From positions 1 to 64,000 of the forward strand of contig URBZ01000002.1 in assembly GCA_900546225.1 (NCBI GenBank): 64,000 bases of DNA, read 5' to 3'. The notes under the pieces were generated by a model. That model saw only the letters and a list, made by a program, of their open reading frames with translations. It made no database searches and was not told where the DNA came from. The stretch comes from an uncultured Rickettsiales bacterium. GTDB taxonomy: Bacteria > Pseudomonadota > Alphaproteobacteria > Rs-D84. Positions 53,851 through 61,440 of this stretch are shown one piece after another. Each line of letters starts with the position of its first letter. The first letter of the stretch is position 1. A program made the translations under genes and the position numbers.

Positions 53851-54531
53851 ATGAAAACCAAAGCCAGCACAGTTGCCCAGAAATTGCTGAACCTGTACCG
53901 CCAAGAACACGTTATATTTGGCGGTTGGGCGGCGGTAAATCAAGTGTTCGTTGCCGAGGCCGACAATGACGTTATGCGTGAATTGCGCGCATTGCCAACA
54001 GGCAAGATGTTGATTCAGCATATCGAAAACCTGCGCAGCGGGAAAACACCAATGGATTCCATTGAACGCGAACTGTTGCCGTATGGTGGAACGATGGATC
54101 AATCCGTGGCGACAATTTCACTGACACCGACGGAAATGTCGGAACTGGAATCCGGCATAAACGCATTTACCCCCGATGACGACGGATTGGAACGTATCCA
54201 GAACCTGAGCGTTGTCAAACGTTTCGGCAATGAATGGACGGTTGCAATTCGTGCGGCATTGGCAACGCGCCCTGACCTGTTGCAAAAATGGGCGGTGATT
54301 ACCAAAACGTATCGTGCATATTTCTTGTGGCATGTGGCAACAGACATGTTGAACCAGCCATTGTCCGAACGTGCACATGCCCAATTACAGGCCGACATGC
54401 CAGAATACGAAACATATCTGCCTATGTTTGGCGATGCGGGCGAAGAACTGTTGCACAAACTGCGTGCGTTTATCAGTGTGCGCGAACCGATTTCATCTGA
54501 TAATGCGCCGGACGCGCCAACTTCTATCTAG
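53851..54531 (+). CDS. Unknown protein, last gene of the dnaB cassette
   Basis: 226 residues, not recognised. Starts with STVAQKLLNLYRQEHVIFGGWAAVNQVFVAEADNDVMRELRAL, helical throughout, no signal peptide or membrane segment; middle part SLTPTEMSELESGINAFTPDDDGLERIQ, C-terminal YRAYFLWHVATDMLNQPLSERAHAQLQ. SD GGAGAGAG 21 bases after the regulator stop, so the two are co-transcribed. Its stop (54529-54531) is 3 bases from the point where terminase sequence resumes, overlapping the terminase-half stop on the other strand. Confidence 0.8.
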   Translation: MKTKASTVAQKLLNLYRQEHVIFGGWAAVNQVFVAEADNDVMRELRALPTGKMLIQHIENLRSGKTPMDSIERELLPYGGTMDQSVATISLTPTEMSELESGINAFTPDDDGLERIQNLSVVKRFGNEWTVAIRAALATRPDLLQKWAVITKTYRAYFLWHVATDMLNQPLSERAHAQLQADMPEYETYLPMFGDAGEELLHKLRAFISVREPISSDNAPDAPTSI

Positions 54532-55133
54532 TCCCCGTCGCTGGTGCGATATATCGTGTCGGTTGTGTGTGGTGTGCCGATATAAATCATTGTGCCGGTG
54601 GGTGACAAAATAAATTCCAATTCACGCAAACGTTCACGCAGGTTTTCGCGTTTCTGGGCGGTGTTGCACGTATTTGGCACTTCCACATCATCACAGATTA
54701 TCAGGTCGGCACGGCTGCCGGTGATATTGCCTGCGATGCCGGCGCATATAACCGATGGTTCACGAATGCCCACGGGGCGATTGATGGTTATTCTGTCGCA
54801 CGACCATGCGCGACGGCCGGCGGGAATCATATCGACACAGCGCGGGTGATTTTCCAATATATTACGAATATGCCCCACCATACGCGATGCCAGCGTGCTT
54901 TCCGCCGATAAAATCAAGATTCGGTATTCTGGGTGCATGCACAGCACGCACGCGGCAAAGATTCCAACAACCGTTGATTTGCCTGAATGACGAAATGCCA
55001 TCAGCAACCCGCGGTGTGGTGGGCGCATCAAAACATCAACCAAGAAATTCATTATCTGGCGATGATGCGCAGGCGTCGTCATATTCAATACCGCGTTCCA
55101 TTCGTCCATAAAATCACAAAACGCCGTAGTCAT
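54528..55133 (-). CDS. terL: Large terminase, N-terminal ATPase half
   Basis: 201 residues from ATG at 55133. Walker A-like MAFRHSGKSTVVGIFA, adenine/coupling region ILILSAESTLASRMV, Walker B ADLIICDDVEVPN and coupling motif MIYIGTPHT. It ends two codons after the last terminase residue (TSDG, then Asp and TAG). Joining GGG at 54534-54536 to TAC at 51148 continues TSDG-YNVLKIPI in frame and gives about 463 residues, a normal T7/BPP-1-like terminase size. The ATPase half alone is complete and could work with the separate nuclease half. Overlaps the fibre gene stop by 20 bases. Confidence 0.85.
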   Translation of the reverse strand: MTTAFCDFMDEWNAVLNMTTPAHHRQIMNFLVDVLMRPPHRGLLMAFRHSGKSTVVGIFAACVLCMHPEYRILILSAESTLASRMVGHIRNILENHPRCVDMIPAGRRAWSCDRITINRPVGIREPSVICAGIAGNITGSRADLIICDDVEVPNTCNTAQKRENLRERLRELEFILSPTGTMIYIGTPHTTDTIYRTSDGD

Positions 55134-55668
55134 CGCGATTTTCGTTTGGGGCCGCGTCTGTAATTGCCCCGTAATCATTTATCAGTTTCGGCAACGCCCC
55201 GTCCAATACCGACACCAGATTATTGTACAGACCCATTACACCACCGCCCGACAATTTATCTTGGATAACACGCAGGTTATAATCCAAAAAAGATTTTACA
55301 TTATCAAAGGTGTTTGCCCACTGGGTCAAATCCACATCAACTGTGCGCAGGTCACGAAATGCCTCTAATAAAAAATTAAAATCGGCATTCAGGGCGGCGA
55401 CATCAATCGGCAAGGTTGGCTGGTAATCAATCACGCGCGCCAGCGCAATGCGACGAAATATATCAATGTTGGTATTTGCCGCGGGCGCGGTTTGAAACAC
55501 GATTGTACCGCCCGAAAAATCTTCGTTTGGCATAACCGAATAAATGCCTGCACTGTCCGATTGCAATGCATCATCAATCGCGACGTGAACGTCCGCATTT
55601 TGAAAGAACGGAAATGCGAACTGAAATTCCGTGGTCGCACCATCGCCAGTATATGATATTTTATACAT
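55114..55668 (-). CDS. Tail-fibre base protein (T7 gp17 N-terminal type)
   Basis: 184 residues. N-terminal attachment module YKISYTGDGATTEFQFAFPFFQNADVHVAIDD, then a helical stalk (DLTQWANTFDNVKSFLDYNLRVIQDKLSG). No receptor-binding tip; the protein stops where a trimeric fibre would continue. The start at 55668 follows GGGGG. A separate tip protein could complete it; the tail-fibre-like gene at 28897 is a candidate. Confidence 0.75.
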   Translation of the reverse strand: MYKISYTGDGATTEFQFAFPFFQNADVHVAIDDALQSDSAGIYSVMPNEDFSGGTIVFQTAPAANTNIDIFRRIALARVIDYQPTLPIDVAALNADFNFLLEAFRDLRTVDVDLTQWANTFDNVKSFLDYNLRVIQDKLSGGGVMGLYNNLVSVLDGALPKLINDYGAITDAAPNENRDDYGVL

Positions 55669-55683
55669 ACATGCCCCCATCTG

Positions 55684-56031
55684 TTATCCAACCAAATTAT
55701 CAAATCTGGCCAGCAATGTTTTCAACAGGTTTGGTTTTGTCGTTTTAATTTTGCGTAATTTTTCCAGCGCGTTGCGACGCTTTTCATCATACGGCTGTTC
55801 CGTTTCAGACGTCAGGCGACGCAACACCGCCCCTTCGGTCATGCCACGGTTTGACATACCCGACGCACCGTATTTTGCGCGCTGGGTCGCCAATGCTTTT
55901 TTTACCAAATTCACCTTGGTCTGTTCATCGGACGCCATATCTGCCAGAATTTTTTGGCGTTGTGATTTGGCCTCTTGTTTGTTTTTCTTGTAATCCAGAA
56001 CGGATTGAACATCTGATACTAACTGTCCCAT
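55684..56031 (-). CDS. Coiled-coil protein of the phage-like cluster, possibly internal virion protein
   Basis: 115 residues, charged and helical: DVQSVLDYKKNKQEAKSQRQKILADMASDEQTKVNLVKKALATQRAKYGASGMSNRG, which recalls the small T7 gp14-like internal/ejection proteins placed between tail tube B and tail fibre. A second basic helix follows. No other internal virion proteins (gp15/gp16 type) are present in the cluster. Confidence 0.6.
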   Translation of the reverse strand: MGQLVSDVQSVLDYKKNKQEAKSQRQKILADMASDEQTKVNLVKKALATQRAKYGASGMSNRGMTEGAVLRRLTSETEQPYDEKRRNALEKLRKIKTTKPNLLKTLLARFDNLVG

Positions 56032-56057
56032 AAGGTTATCCTTTTTGTGTTTGGTGG

Positions 56058-57767
56058 TTAAATCGTATAATTTCCATAAATTGTTACCGACTGAATGGTT
56101 ATCGGTAATTGGTCATCACTGGTGATTGTCCATGGCGCGACGCTGGTATCACGTGCCCAGCCCAGCTGCGACACATGCACATCACCGGTGTATCCCGACG
56201 TGCTTTGCGCCGCGTTTGGAATATCGGCACGAACGCCATTTATAAACAATGAACGCGTATCCATCACGCGCGCCGTTACGCGACGAACGCGGGCACGCGC
56301 CGCATTATGCCCCGATGCGCGCAATGGCACGCCCGATGCCAACACCGAAAATGGCAACGCATCACCATCAGATAGTGCGTCTGATGAAAATCTTTCCAAC
56401 CAGTATTTATCGCCACGGCGAACAACCACATATGTGTCGTCACCCAAAACCGCAACAGATATAAAGTTGCCACGGGTCTGGTACACAGACCACGCCGATA
56501 TATTCAGTGCCGCGTTATGATTCAATATCGCCATATTGCCGTCCGCCATAACAACAAACAGTTGCCGTGTGGATTGGTTATATGCAATGTCTGTGGGTGA
56601 CGTCATTAAATGTTTGGCATACGCGCACAGGTCGGTTGCACTGTAATTTTCGCCTAGTTCGTCCAAGCATAATTCGCGAATGTCACGCCCACTGGCGGAA
56701 ATGAATATGGTCGCGCCCTCTATCTGTTGCGGGGGCAAATATCGTGATGCCACACTGCCCACGGACGTGTGCTGTTTTATATCAACCGACGATGGGGTCA
56801 ATGGCTTGTTCGCAATCGCCCATTCGCCAACAGTGGTCAATATTTGCAGGTTATCACTGCTGACCACGGTACAGATTTGTTGACGTTGGCGGGACAGTAA
56901 TGTGATGAAAATCGCCTGATCGTCCAGACCAGTGCCCACATCAAAATCATTATGCCGCCCCACCCCAGACAGCCAAACGCCAGATGGGTAATCACGCGAA
57001 CCGCCGAATACCAATCTGTCTTGGTGGAATGTAATGCTGACCGGCCAACCACGACGGGTGCTGAATGCGGCCTCGCGCCAATCGGTGATGGGGGCGGTGG
57101 GCAATGTGAATGCCCCGTTTGTGCGCATAACCGCAACGGTTGGACTGGTGACCTGATGTACAGTCCACTGTTTGTCCATCAGTAAAAATGTGCCCCCAAC
57201 GCAATCATCGTTCCAGAATGCGGCACTGGTTGTAAATGTGGCGAAATTATTGCCGGCACTGTTTGCGGTGATGGTGATTTTTATATCGCGCGTGTCATCA
57301 AATCGCATAAATGGTATGTGAACCGTCATGTCATCATCACTGCGCGCAAATTCAAACGTCGTCAATTCAAAGCCAGTTTCCGTTTTGCGCAATGTGCGCG
57401 GCTGGTATTCTGGGTGCACAAAAATCATTGTGCCGAAACGTTGGGCATATTGAATCTGGGCAATGTCAGATGCCGTCCATGGTGCAATGATATCACATAC
57501 GCGCGTTGCGCCGTTATACACATAGATATGTCCCGCCGTTATTGCCAGAATGTATTCGTCATCTTGGCCAACCGAAAAAGATATCAGTCGCGCCGACGCG
57601 GCCAATTCGGCAATGCGGCACAATCCCGCACGACGGCGCAAGCCCCCACCCGCAATAACGTCCATATTGACCAACGCGGACAGACCATGCAAATTATCGT
57701 GCGTATAAAATTCTGGGGCGATATCGCCATTGGCAAACGAACTGGTCGTTTTTACAAAGTTTCCCAT
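56058..57767 (-). CDS. Tail tubular protein B-like (nozzle) protein
   Basis: 569 residues from ATG at 57767 (GGGGGAACAT upstream). N terminus VKTTSSFANGDIAPEFYTHDNL...GGLRRRAGLCRIAELA and the following beta-propeller-like repeats (YILAITAGHIYVYNG, MIFVHPEYQPRTLRKTE, WPVSITFHQDRLVFGG) fit T7 gp12-type nozzle proteins, usually 700-800 residues. It forms the distal tail tube. Four bases or so separate it from tail tube A on the same strand. Confidence 0.8.
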   Translation of the reverse strand: MGNFVKTTSSFANGDIAPEFYTHDNLHGLSALVNMDVIAGGGLRRRAGLCRIAELAASARLISFSVGQDDEYILAITAGHIYVYNGATRVCDIIAPWTASDIAQIQYAQRFGTMIFVHPEYQPRTLRKTETGFELTTFEFARSDDDMTVHIPFMRFDDTRDIKITITANSAGNNFATFTTSAAFWNDDCVGGTFLLMDKQWTVHQVTSPTVAVMRTNGAFTLPTAPITDWREAAFSTRRGWPVSITFHQDRLVFGGSRDYPSGVWLSGVGRHNDFDVGTGLDDQAIFITLLSRQRQQICTVVSSDNLQILTTVGEWAIANKPLTPSSVDIKQHTSVGSVASRYLPPQQIEGATIFISASGRDIRELCLDELGENYSATDLCAYAKHLMTSPTDIAYNQSTRQLFVVMADGNMAILNHNAALNISAWSVYQTRGNFISVAVLGDDTYVVVRRGDKYWLERFSSDALSDGDALPFSVLASGVPLRASGHNAARARVRRVTARVMDTRSLFINGVRADIPNAAQSTSGYTGDVHVSQLGWARDTSVAPWTITSDDQLPITIQSVTIYGNYTI

Positions 57768-57783
57768 ATGTTCCCCCGTAATC

Positions 57784-58305
57784 CTAGAATCGTGCATTTA
57801 TCAGTGAAAAGTTTTCAATACCCGCGACGGTGGTCGTGGTGCTGTCTATGAATTTTGCAGATTGCAATTCTGCGTCATACAACGCCGCCAATGTTCTGAA
57901 TATCGTTTGGTCACCGGTCAGTGGCACGCAAAATTCCATCGCCAATTTTGTCGCAACCAGTGATGCGAAATACGCCGGATACGCATCTGGCGCAACACGG
58001 GTCAGACCGATAATCGTTATGCGGTCTGGTTGGGCGGTGATGCGATTGCCAATAATGGCATTGCCACCGGTGTGCGTCACGCGCAGGCATTCCGACGGAA
58101 TTAAAAAATCACCATCGGCGTTTTTGGTCAGTTCAAACTGCTTTGTTGCGAATCGCCATGGATGCAACGCAATCAGCGCATCGGTCAACGGGTCAAACAA
58201 TGTGCGCGCCAGTTGCGCGGCGGCCGTATCGTCCAACAACGACTGAATTGGCTTTTCACCCAGTTTCAGTAATGCCATTGAACACAAATCTATTTTGGTC
58301 AGCAT
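57784..58305 (-). CDS. Tail tubular protein A-like (adaptor) protein
   Basis: 173 residues from ATG at 58305. N terminus LTKIDLCSMALLKLGEKPIQSLLDDTAAAQLARTLFDPLTDALIALHPWRFATK is the typical gp11-type adaptor string, followed by CLRVTHTGG and a helical C terminus with FASLVATKLAMEFCVPLTGDQ. It joins portal and nozzle. Confidence 0.88.
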   Translation of the reverse strand: MLTKIDLCSMALLKLGEKPIQSLLDDTAAAQLARTLFDPLTDALIALHPWRFATKQFELTKNADGDFLIPSECLRVTHTGGNAIIGNRITAQPDRITIIGLTRVAPDAYPAYFASLVATKLAMEFCVPLTGDQTIFRTLAALYDAELQSAKFIDSTTTTVAGIENFSLINARF

Positions 58306-58332
58306 GATATAATATTCCCCTGCTTTATAAAT

Positions 58333-58364
58333 AAAAACGGGGTCGACATACGTCATGCCGACCC
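58333..58364 (-). terminator. Hairpin terminator between capsid-associated gene and tail tube A
   Basis: Minus strand GGGTCGGC...GTCGACCCC followed by GTTTTTATTT. It sits just before the SD of the tail gene, so it would reduce tail transcription relative to capsid. Confidence 0.65.
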
Positions 58365-58389
58365 AACACACAATAAAATTTATATGCGA

Positions 58390-58620
58390 TTACGCCAATG
58401 CGGCGGTTGTAACATTGCCAGACGCAACGGCAACCTTTTTCAGCGATGTATTATCAGACGCATTGATAATCACGATATCGCCGGTGTTCATCAATGTTTT
58501 AACATCGTTGAAATAACCACTGGCCGTGATTGTTGCCATCGTTACGTTTTCGGCATAGTGCCACAATGTAAAACCATTTGCATACGCAATCACAGACAAA
58601 TTTTTATTCTGAAAAGCCAT
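58390..58620 (-). CDS. Small structural protein next to capsid
   Basis: 76 residues: AFQNKNLSVIAYANGFTLWHY...SGYFNDVKTLMNTGDIVIINASDN. This small beta-rich type is common right after podovirus capsid genes and may be a head decoration or stabilising protein. SD AAAGGGAAAATAA. Confidence 0.7.
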   Translation of the reverse strand: MAFQNKNLSVIAYANGFTLWHYAENVTMATITASGYFNDVKTLMNTGDIVIINASDNTSLKKVAVASGNVTTAALA

Positions 58621-58659
58621 TTATTTTCCCTTTGGTTATGTTTATGTGGAACTGGGGTT

Positions 58660-59490
58660 TTATTCGCCGTCGGCGTCTTTGCATTTCATGCGAACAATAC
58701 CGTCACCATCAATCAGAACCGCCCCTTGGGACATGCTGTTGCTGATAAAGTGCGCGGCGCGTTCACCGTGCCATGAAATGTCGGTCTTGACCTCTTGGCC
58801 ACAGGCGTGACCAATGCTGGTTGCGTGATAGATAAAGCAATCGCGCTTTGTCGTATCGGTCAATGGCAATGCGTTATACAGCACCCACGTGATGCCCAAC
58901 CATTTCTTGGACGCGCCGCCCGAAATCAGTGGCAGGTCATTGCCCACATAGTCCGCCGATACAAATTCTGTGATGCCCAGCAATTCTTTCCACTGGTGCA
59001 CACCGACAACTGCGAAACGACGACCGTCGTCGGGAATATCTTTCTTGTTCAATTCTTCGACCGCGGACAATATTAAATCTTTGGACAGGCCAGCCGAATA
59101 ATCACCCACAGACGCCGTTGCACCCGACATTGCGTTCACAATCAGTTCATCGGTCTTGCGTCCCAATGCGTATGCACCGGCACTGGCAACGACACGACGT
59201 TCATCAATGTTGGTTTTCAATTCGTCCAATGCATCAACCCAATCGCCGGCATAGTAATCCTGTAATACACATTCAACCGGTTCGTGATTCAGATTCATAA
59301 CCGGCACAATACCATGACGTGATTTTGTTGCGGCCGTGCCACGACCAACCTTTTGAAATGTTGTTGATGCGCCGATAACACCAGATTTACTGCGCACCGT
59401 GCCGCGCAATTTAGTGCCCATTTGCTGGTACGCCAAATGAACGTCGGCTTCGAATTGTTTGATAAAAACATTATCGATTGAAACAGACAT
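58660..59490 (-). CDS. Major capsid protein
   Basis: 276 residues. SVSIDNVFIKQFEADVHLAYQQMGTKLRGTVRSKSGVIG at the N terminus, EPVECVLQDYYAGDWVDALDELKTNIDERRVVASAGAYALGRKTDELIV in the middle and IGHACGQEVKTDISWHGERAAHFISNSMSQGAVLIDGDGI at the end form the pattern of the podovirus-type HK97-fold capsid proteins. Slightly short (relatives 290-340). Preceded by a long leader with hairpins (59491-59711). SD AAAAGGAA. Confidence 0.85.
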   Translation of the reverse strand: MSVSIDNVFIKQFEADVHLAYQQMGTKLRGTVRSKSGVIGASTTFQKVGRGTAATKSRHGIVPVMNLNHEPVECVLQDYYAGDWVDALDELKTNIDERRVVASAGAYALGRKTDELIVNAMSGATASVGDYSAGLSKDLILSAVEELNKKDIPDDGRRFAVVGVHQWKELLGITEFVSADYVGNDLPLISGGASKKWLGITWVLYNALPLTDTTKRDCFIYHATSIGHACGQEVKTDISWHGERAAHFISNSMSQGAVLIDGDGIVRMKCKDADGE

Positions 59491-59711
59491 AAAAATTCCT
59501 TTTGATTAAAATAAAAAAAGACGTAATGAATTACGTCCGACAAATACGAATCAAACGGTTGTGCGATTATGTCGCGCCGCCTGATGCGAACAAAATGGGT
59601 TCTGGGGCAATGCCCCAGAATTATCCGATAAAAAGTTTCAGTCGCACCAATTACGATACGACTGAAATTTTTCATGCAATTAAAAACCCCACCAAACGGT
59701 GGGGAAATTTA
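59491..59711 (-). promoter_or_regulatory. Capsid leader with three hairpins
   Basis: After the terminator of the Lys/Ala gene (CCCCACC-GTTT-GGTGGGG, then TTTTTAA, 59683-59702), the minus strand shows AGTCGTATCG...TGCGACT plus TTTTTAT (59634-59664), GGGGCA-TTGCCCC (59604-59625), and GACGTAAT-TCATTACGTC followed by TTTTTTTATTTT (59507-59530), 17 bases before the capsid ATG. The last is a good intrinsic terminator placed in the leader, so capsid synthesis may be attenuated or the hairpins may be processing/stability elements. Confidence 0.55.
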
Positions 59712-60053
59712 TTATTTTTTCTTTGCAGGTGCTTTCTTGGCAACTGGCTTTTTCACAGCAACTTTTTTCGCTGGGGCTTTTTTAGCAACCGGCTTTTTTG
59801 CTGCGACTTTCTTTGCAACTGGTTTCGCTGCTGGTTTCTTAGCAACTACTTTTTTTGCTGCTGGTTTTGCAGCAACTTTTTTAACTGCAACTTTCTTTGC
59901 TGCTGGTTTCGCTGCTACTTTCTTGGCAACAGGTTTTTTAGCAACAACTTTTTTCGCTGCTGGTTTTGCAGCTGGCTTTTTAACAGCAACTTTTTTCGCT
60001 GCTGGTTTCGCAGCAACTTTCTTTGCCGCTGGTTTCAAGAATGTGAATGCCAT
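59712..60053 (-). CDS. Lys/Ala-rich histone H1-like DNA-binding protein
   Basis: 113 residues: MAFTFLKP, then only Ala, Lys, Val and Pro in repeats such as AAKKVAAKPAAKK and VAKKPVAKKAPAKKK. This is the composition of histone H1 C-terminal tails and of bacterial H1-like proteins (Hc2, AlgP type) that compact DNA. It lies between scaffold and capsid genes, in line with them, with a good SD (AAAAGGAGAG) and its own terminator. A role in condensing DNA in or near the particle is inferred. The opposite strand also gives an open frame of F/A/G/T repeats, a shadow. Confidence 0.8.
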   Translation of the reverse strand: MAFTFLKPAAKKVAAKPAAKKVAVKKPAAKPAAKKVVAKKPVAKKVAAKPAAKKVAVKKVAAKPAAKKVVAKKPAAKPVAKKVAAKKPVAKKAPAKKVAVKKPVAKKAPAKKK

Positions 60054-60161
60054 TCTTCTCTCCTTTTAATATTTTTTTTGGATAGAACAAATTTTTTTGT
60101 TCTTACTTTATATTTTATATGAAACAAAAATATTAGTAAAGGAGAAAGTGAATTTTTTTCG

Positions 60162-60818
60162 TTATGAATACAATTTTTTGAAACCATTTTCTATTTTGCG
60201 AACATATTCCGCATCATGATCACGCCAATATTTTGGATCACGCATCATGCGTCGCAAATCAGAATCAGATAAATTTTTATTATCATCATTTGCAATTTCA
60301 ACGTTCGGTTCAATGGATTGCATCATTCTGTACACGCCTTGGATTCCCTGGGGTGTAGAACATAATTCGTCAAACGCATCGGCGGGTAAAAATCGCGTAC
60401 CGAAATCATTTATTTGTTTTATTGCATCATGCATTTTGTCCGCACCACCAAAAAATTTTTGCAATTCTGCAAATGCATTTTCTGTTTTTTGCGCAACAAA
60501 TAAATCTGATAACACAGGTGATAAAAATTCATCTGCGATGTGATAAATTTGTTCAACCTGTGATGATGTCAATCCAATTTCTAAAAATTTTTTCTGCAAA
60601 TCTGCATCACCAAACAAATCATTTGTTGGATATTCGTCAGCCGATGCGGGCACACCAATCGCACGATTAAATCGTGCGCGCGTGGCATCATCACTGTCCG
60701 CGGTTGGAACAGAGACCATTGTTCCAATCTTGCGTTCCAATTCAGTGTATGATTTTATCAATGCGTCCGCGTTTAATGTGCCATCTGTGTTTTGAAATTT
60801 TTCAGGAATCTGTTCCAT
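60162..60818 (-). CDS. Capsid assembly scaffold protein
   Basis: 218 residues from ATG at 60818 (AAAGGAAAATA upstream). Acidic and helical: MEQIPEKFQNTDGTLNADALIKSYTELERKIG, PASADEYPTNDLFGDADLQKKFLEIGLTSSQVEQIYHIAD, a basic C-terminal helix YVRKIENGFKKLYS. The ..NPDGSLNVDALIKSY..LE..  opening is shared by podovirus scaffolds, and the basic tail is the usual capsid-binding part. The stop of the holin-like gene overlaps its upstream region. Confidence 0.78.
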   Translation of the reverse strand: MEQIPEKFQNTDGTLNADALIKSYTELERKIGTMVSVPTADSDDATRARFNRAIGVPASADEYPTNDLFGDADLQKKFLEIGLTSSQVEQIYHIADEFLSPVLSDLFVAQKTENAFAELQKFFGGADKMHDAIKQINDFGTRFLPADAFDELCSTPQGIQGVYRMMQSIEPNVEIANDDNKNLSDSDLRRMMRDPKYWRDHDAEYVRKIENGFKKLYS

Positions 60819-60820
60819 TA

Positions 60821-61012
60821 TTATTTTCCTTTGGTTGTGTTTGATTGTTTGCGCATAAAATAAATTCCGCCAAGCGTAAATATCGTTTGCAGTAATATGA
60901 ATATATCGCTGTCGCCGACCAAGTACGCTGCGACCGCCGACAATATACCAACGCCCGACATAATTTGCGTGCGACGGTCTGATAAAAATCCACCATGAAT
61001 TATTCGTTGCAT
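60821..61012 (-). CDS. Small membrane protein, holin-like
   Basis: 63 residues with two hydrophobic segments (IMSGVGILSAVAAYLVG and DIFILLQTIFTLGGIYFM) and a basic tail (RKQSNTTKGK). Position next to the endolysin gene and size suggest a holin that opens the inner membrane. Its stop TAA overlaps the ATG region of the scaffold gene. Confidence 0.65.
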   Translation of the reverse strand: MQRIIHGGFLSDRRTQIMSGVGILSAVAAYLVGDSDIFILLQTIFTLGGIYFMRKQSNTTKGK

Positions 61013-61026
61013 TTTTCACCCCATGA

Positions 61027-61416
61027 TTACAGATAAAACAGCATGCCATCGATATCGGCAATATATCCACGCGCCACCGCCCAATCCGGCATTTGATTGG
61101 CCGCGTGAAATCGTGTTGCGCCGTGCGATGCGTCCATCAAATTACCACGCAGCATTCGTTGCGCGGTGCGCAGGCACATTTGAAACGCGCGACCTGTTGT
61201 ATCAATTTCTGCGTCTTGGTCACGTGTGAATAAATTGGTATCGGTCACAACAGATGCCGGCGTGATACCACGGGCGCGCGCAATATTTGCAATCATTGAT
61301 GTGAACGCTTCGACCAATGGCAATGATTTGCCAGATGTTTCGGCATAAACCGTGCGTGCGATTTTATATGCATCACGTGTCATTTGCGTGGCATTCGATA
61401 TCAGTTCCAATTCCAT
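61027..61416 (-). CDS. SleB-type cell-wall hydrolase (endolysin)
   Basis: 129 residues. The pattern IARTVYAETSGKSLPLVEAFTSMIANIARARG (catalytic Glu in YAE) ... DASHGATRFHAANQMPDWAVARGYIADIDGMLFY is that of the hydrolase_2/SleB family, here as a bare catalytic domain without signal peptide, so export would need the holin. First gene of the cluster, behind a promoter and two terminator hairpins. SD GGGGGACG. Confidence 0.8.
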   Translation of the reverse strand: MELELISNATQMTRDAYKIARTVYAETSGKSLPLVEAFTSMIANIARARGITPASVVTDTNLFTRDQDAEIDTTGRAFQMCLRTAQRMLRGNLMDASHGATRFHAANQMPDWAVARGYIADIDGMLFYL

Positions 61417-61440
61417 ATGCGTCCCCCGTGTTTTGGTATA

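Noticed and set aside
51152..54533. Intein, group I/II intron or transposon as the cause of the terminase split
   Set aside because: The insert carries three ordinary genes on the other strand; no intein motifs, reverse transcriptase, homing nuclease, transposase or inverted ends are present. Only a GGG is shared by the two junctions.
59712..60053. CRISPR-like or tandem repeat array
   Set aside because: The periodicity comes from Lys/Ala-rich codons; there are no constant repeats with unique spacers.
59674..60069. Long plus-strand frames of Phe/Ala/Thr/Gly or Cys/Phe/Asn repeats
   Set aside because: They are mirror images of the Lys/Ala-rich gene; repeats of that gene keep several frames open. 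SD and start exist only on the minus strand.
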